Positions 60,690-64,000 of a DNA stretch of 64,000 nt are shown here, in pieces. The DNA is from Marilutibacter spongiae (GTDB lineage Bacteria > Pseudomonadota > Gammaproteobacteria > Xanthomonadales > Xanthomonadaceae). The stretch covers positions 1 to 64,000 of the forward strand of contig NZ_JACHTF010000013.1 in the NCBI RefSeq assembly GCF_014145325.1. The letters are read 5' to 3'. The stretch's first letter is position 1, and each line of letters starts with the position of its first letter. Under the pieces are notes generated by a model that searched no databases, was not told the origin of the DNA, and worked only from the letters and a program-made list of their open reading frames with translations. A program made the translations under genes and the position numbers.

Positions 60690-61499
60690 ATGCTGCTTTC
60701 CCTGCCCGTCTCCATGTTGCTGTTCCTGCTGCTGGGCGCGATTGCCGGCGTGCTCGCCGGCCTGCTCGGCGTCGGTGGCGGACTGGTGCTGGTCGCCGCG
60801 CTCGCCTGGCTGCTGCCCTTGATGGGAATTCCGCAGGAGGCGGCCATGCATGCGGCCCTGGCCAGCTCGCTGGCGAGCATCGTGCTCACCGCGGCCGCAT
60901 CGGCGCGCGCGCACCACCGCCGCGGCAGCGTGATGTGGACGACGGTGGCCTGGATGGTCCCGGGGCTGCTGCTGGGCGGATGGATCGGCAGTGGCCTGGC
61001 GGTGAGGATCGACGATGCGGTCCTGCGCTACCTGGTGGCCGGCTACTGCCTGGTCGCCGCGGCGCAGATGCTGCTCGGGCGTCGTCGCGCGACCGGTGGC
61101 GACGCAGCACCCCCCCGCGGCGTCGGCATGAGCCTGGCCGGCAGCGGCATCGGCGCCCTGTCGGCGGTCATCGGGATCGGCGGGGGCAGCATGACGGTGC
61201 CCCTGCTGGTCGCACTGGGTTCGGCGCCGGTGCGCGCGGTGGGCACCTCCTCGGCCTGCGGCGTCGCCATCGGGCTTGCCAGCGCCCTGGGCTACGCCCT
61301 GCATGCGCCCGCGGGCGCGCTGCCTGCCCATGCGCTGGGCTATGTCTACCTGCCGGCCGCGGCGGGGGTGGCAGCGGCCTCGGTCTTCGCCGCGCCGTAC
61401 GGCACGCGCCTGGCCCACCACCTGTCGGGGGAAGCCCTCAAGCGCGTGTTCGCCGCGTTCCTGGTCCTCGTGGGCGGCAGCCTGCTACTGGGCGCCTGA
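60690..61499 (+). CDS. TSUP/TauE-SafE family membrane permease
   Basis: The 269-residue inner-membrane protein has seven to eight hydrophobic segments in two repeats, each with the Gly-rich motif (IAGVLAGLLGVGGGLVLV and IGALSAVIGIGGGSMTVPLLV). Family members export or take up sulfite, sulfoacetate or similar anions. ATG 60690 is chosen; GTG 60681 is also possible. No substrate clue nearby. Confidence 0.9.
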   Translation: MLLSLPVSMLLFLLLGAIAGVLAGLLGVGGGLVLVAALAWLLPLMGIPQEAAMHAALASSLASIVLTAAASARAHHRRGSVMWTTVAWMVPGLLLGGWIGSGLAVRIDDAVLRYLVAGYCLVAAAQMLLGRRRATGGDAAPPRGVGMSLAGSGIGALSAVIGIGGGSMTVPLLVALGSAPVRAVGTSSACGVAIGLASALGYALHAPAGALPAHALGYVYLPAAAGVAAASVFAAPYGTRLAHHLSGEALKRVFAAFLVLVGGSLLLGA

Positions 61500-61500
61500 C

Positions 61501-61866
61501 TCAGGCCCAGACGTCGTTGGGCGCGGTGTAGCCGCCGCCGGCGTCCCCCGTGTTGACCACGCCGCGCGGCTCGACGAGCAGGATGCGGCATTCGTGCTCG
61601 GCGACCGGCCGGTGCTCGACACCGCGCGGTACCACGTACATCTCGCCTGCCGCCAGCTCCACGCGGCCATCGCGGAATTCGATCGACATCGCGCCATCGA
61701 GCACGATGAACGCTTCGTCGGTGTCCTCGTGCCGGTGCCAGACGAAATCGCCCTGGATGCGCGCGATCTTGAACTGGTAGTCGTTCAGTTCGGCGACCAC
61801 GCGCGGTGACCACTGCTCGCTGAAGCCGGCGAAGCGGGCGTCGAAATTGATCGGGACATGCGGCAT
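61501..61866 (-). CDS. Cupin-domain protein
   Basis: The 121-residue single-domain cupin has both motifs: [24 protein letters not shown] (metal-binding His, His, Glu) and [17 protein letters not shown] (His). Small cupins of this type bind a metal and may isomerise or sequester small molecules. The start lies within the 3' end of the BLUF-like gene (82-bp overlap). Confidence 0.9.
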   Translation of the reverse strand: MPHVPINFDARFAGFSEQWSPRVVAELNDYQFKIARIQGDFVWHRHEDTDEAFIVLDGAMSIEFRDGRVELAAGEMYVVPRGVEHRPVAEHECRILLVEPRGVVNTGDAGGGYTAPNDVWA

Positions 61867-62339
61867 GTTGTCTGCGTTTCCTGCGTGGGGTCGAGCGGCG
61901 CGACAGGCGCGATGTCGGCCTGCCAGAGGTTCCAGTAATACAGTGTCAGGGCCAGGCCGCCGGGGCAGTCGACGGTGTCGCGGGTGACCGGCATGGCCTC
62001 CAGCCAGCGCTCGTGCGCGTCGGCCTGCGCGATGCTGCGCGGCGTCTCGCAGAACGCCATCGTCCAGTCCGAGAACTGCCGCTGCGCGATGGTCTCGCGC
62101 GAAAGTTCACGGAGTCCGCCATGGCTTCGCGCCGCGCGGATCCGGCAGTACGCCGACTCCACGCCCTCGGCCGGACCCTCGACATACTGGAAGAACGCGC
62201 CGCGGTGGTGGAAGAGCACGCCCGAGACACCGGCATCGCGGTTGTAGCGCCGTGCATCGAGCAGCAGCGCGTCCATCCGCCAGGGCGGCAGGCCACGACG
62301 GGCCACGCTGGTCCAGGTGATCGCCAACAGGTCGTTCAT
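61785..62339 (-). CDS. BLUF-domain-like protein lacking the conserved tyrosine
   Basis: The 184-residue protein matches BLUF flavin photosensors over about residues 3-105: [38 protein letters not shown] (N33, Q51 kept), and QFSDWTMAF. In canonical BLUF domains the first strand carries a Tyr essential for the photocycle; here that position is W9. The C-terminal ~35 residues are low-complexity and overlap the cupin gene in another frame. It may bind flavin without normal photochemistry, or serve another role. Confidence 0.75.
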   Translation of the reverse strand: MNDLLAITWTSVARRGLPPWRMDALLLDARRYNRDAGVSGVLFHHRGAFFQYVEGPAEGVESAYCRIRAARSHGGLRELSRETIAQRQFSDWTMAFCETPRSIAQADAHERWLEAMPVTRDTVDCPGGLALTLYYWNLWQADIAPVAPLDPTQETQTTCRMSRSISTPASPASASSGHRAWSPN

Positions 62340-62749
62340 GCGGGCTCCCCACGGTCGGTACCGAAGGTGCGCCTCCCCCCAGGCGTACGGGGCACGGGTC
62401 TCCCGGCCCCGTGCCTGGTTTCGATCATCCCCCCGGGCGCGGGGGCCGTCAAACGCCCAGGGGGGCGGCCCGACCGGTGGGCCGGTGCTGCCGCTCGCCT
62501 GAACATCTGTTCAGCTTCTCGTCGGGAAGCGGCGGCCCGGCGTGCAGACGCTCGCCGGGAAGCCCATGGCATTCAAGGGTTTAGCGCGGTGGGGCCGGCG
62601 GATGGCCCGGTCCGGCTCCCGCCTCCCGGCAGTTGTGGTGGATTCACAAAAAGTTTACAAACCCTCAGCACCCCAAGGACATGGACAGGGGATAGGGGTG
62701 TGTTGGTTCGTCATTTTTTGTCAGCCATTGATTAGGGAGAGAGAGCAAC
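62340..62749. other. Control region upstream of the second TonB receptor
   Basis: 410 bp without a gene. The left part is GC-rich; a GAAC-atct-GTTC palindrome lies at 62499-62514; the right end (62640-62750) is AT-richer with ttcacaaaaagtttacaaa, a likely promoter area, and a good ribosome site (agggagagagag) before the ATG. Confidence 0.55.
62499..62514. promoter_or_regulatory. Inverted repeat CTGAAC-atct-GTTCAG
   Basis: A perfect 6-bp dyad with a 4-bp spacer, 236 bp upstream of the TonB receptor start. Its GAAC-N4-GTTC core resembles LexA/DinR-type boxes of Gram-positive bacteria; function here unknown. Confidence 0.35.
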
Positions 62750-64000
62750 ATGAACGTGCAACGCAAGACCCTTACGCGCGCGATACGCGCGTCCTTGATG
62801 GCCTCACTGGTCGCGATGCCGCTGATGGCCGCCGCCCAGGACGCGGCCCCCGATACCACCGACACGACCCGGACCCTCGATGCGGTCACCGTCACCGGTA
62901 CCCGCATCAAGCAGACCAACGCCGTCACCGCCCAGCCGGTATTCGTGCTCGACCGGCAGAAGCTGGACGAGACCGGCGTGCAGACCGTGGGCGAAGTACT
63001 GCAACAGCTGACCTCGAGCGGCCAGGCGCTCAACGCGAAGTTCAATTCGTCGGGCAACTTCGGCTATCCGCCCGATGGCGGCGGCATCGGCGCCGGCTCG
63101 GCCCAGGTCGACCTGCGCCACCTGGGCTCCAAGCGCGTGCTGGTCCTCGTCGACGGCATCCGCTGGGTCAACGAGTCGTCCGCGTCCGGCGTGTCCGGCA
63201 GCGCCGACGTCAACACCATCCCGCTCGCCATCGTCGAGCGCATCGAAGTGCTGGAGGACGGCGCGTCCTCGATCTACGGTTCGGACGCGATCGCCGGCGT
63301 GGTCAACGTGATCACCCGCCGCAACTTCGACGGCGTGCAGCTCAACGGCTACTACGGCGAATATTCGCGCGGCGGCGAGACCACCGAGGCCTCGGTGACG
63401 ATCGGCGGCGGCGGCGAGAAGTTCAATGCCGTGTTCGCGGCCAGCTACTACGAGCAGAAGTCGATCGGCTCGGGCGAATGGGAGCAGTCCTCCTACCCGA
63501 CGCCGGGCACCGGCGTGCGCGGCGGCAGCTCGGGCACCCCGCAGGGCCGCTACACCTTCTGCGATCCCTCGCGACCGGCGGGCACCCTGGGCTTCTGCGA
63601 CCCGGCCGGCGACTTCTGGTACGACGTCACCCTGGACGACGGCACCACCAGCCCGGTCTGGAACCCGGCCGATCCCGATGCCGGGACCTACCATGGCTTC
63701 GGCGGCGCCGACCGCTTCAACTTCGCGCCGTACAACCTGTTGCTGACGCCCAGCAAGCGCAAGTCGATCTTCGCCAGCGTCAACTACGACCTGAGCGAGA
63801 ACGTCCGCCTGCACGCCAAGGCGCTGTACAACAACCGCACCTCGACCAACCAGGCCGCGCCCGAGCCGATCTTCGTGGGCCCGTTCGCCGGCACCGGCGG
63901 CATCGCCGATACGATCGTCGTGCACGAAGACAACCCGTACAACCCGTTCGGGATCACCCTCGATCCGGCCAGCAACTTCGGCTGGGTCACGCGACGCCCG
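62750..64000 (+). CDS. TonB-dependent outer-membrane receptor (3' end beyond the window)
   Basis: The first 417 residues are visible: signal peptide (to about residue 29, MAAAQ), TonB-box-like [11 protein letters not shown], plug domain ([60 protein letters not shown]) and the start of the beta-barrel with long Cys-containing loop ([17 protein letters not shown]). The frame is open at the window edge. Ligand unknown. Confidence 0.94.
   Translation, partial: MNVQRKTLTRAIRASLMASLVAMPLMAAAQDAAPDTTDTTRTLDAVTVTGTRIKQTNAVTAQPVFVLDRQKLDETGVQTVGEVLQQLTSSGQALNAKFNSSGNFGYPPDGGGIGAGSAQVDLRHLGSKRVLVLVDGIRWVNESSASGVSGSADVNTIPLAIVERIEVLEDGASSIYGSDAIAGVVNVITRRNFDGVQLNGYYGEYSRGGETTEASVTIGGGGEKFNAVFAASYYEQKSIGSGEWEQSSYPTPGTGVRGGSSGTPQGRYTFCDPSRPAGTLGFCDPAGDFWYDVTLDDGTTSPVWNPADPDAGTYHGFGGADRFNFAPYNLLLTPSKRKSIFASVNYDLSENVRLHAKALYNNRTSTNQAAPEPIFVGPFAGTGGIADTIVVHEDNPYNPFGITLDPASNFGWVTRRP

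Overview
The window is a stretch of GC-rich (about 70%) gammaproteobacterial chromosome. Protein signatures point to the Lysobacteraceae/Xanthomonadaceae (Luteimonas/Lysobacter/Pseudoxanthomonas-like): the RhlB tail of the Xanthomonas type, a topoisomerase I with a lysine-rich tail and no zinc-ribbon cysteines, two TonB-dependent receptors, a chitin-type AA10 LPMO, and the gene order topA / smg / dprA / LysM / def-fmt. I recognise 54 intact or edge-truncated protein genes and one weak gene remnant. I saw no rRNA, tRNA, CRISPR array or insertion sequence. Identifications rest on motifs and remembered family features; no search was run.

Layout. 1-6.5 kb: end of rhlB, ftsEX, a tandem receiver protein, ung, a ClsC-like phospholipase D lipoprotein, and rpoH preceded by a perfect 11-bp inverted repeat. 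6.5-7.5 kb: a 1-kb gene-free block of dispersed hairpin repeats, bracketed by a duplicated piece of the ndh 3' end. 7.5-10.4 kb: an NDH-2/NDUFA9-like operon divergent from a GbsR/MarR-type regulator, with a 9-bp inverted-repeat operator candidate between them. 10.7-11.9 kb: an unusually AT-rich secreted M35-like (aspzincin) metallopeptidase. 12-16.6 kb: transaldolase, NYN-domain protein, S9 peptidase, GST.

16.7-24.5 kb is the most unusual part. A NarL-type response regulator and a 7TM sensor kinase are followed in the same direction by a 1049-residue MACPF pore-forming-family protein and a short trimeric autotransporter adhesin with a collagen-like stretch. The MACPF protein has three C-terminal beta-prism-like repeats and a terminal CxxC...CxxC pair. 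I read this as a candidate regulated surface or antagonism module; that linkage is inference.

24.6-40.7 kb: priA; a control region with two inverted perfect DnaA boxes and a CRP/Clp-type site; DUF3106, DUF4286 and DUF3667 proteins; MATE pump; SppA; SDR; a coupled DUF4124 operon; tsaC; a secreted AA10 LPMO. 40.9-52.9 kb: topA; two GYF_2-type proteins (one with RDD membrane segments, one fused to a pilin-like segment); smg; dprA; a LysM protein; def-fmt; pteridine reductase; MidA-like methyltransferase; VanZ-like protein. 53-64 kb: two TonB-dependent receptors (the second cut by the window end), another repeat-rich gap, an slt / NDUFA9-like / cca operon, a TSUP permease, a cupin, and a BLUF-like protein in which the photoactive tyrosine appears to be tryptophan.
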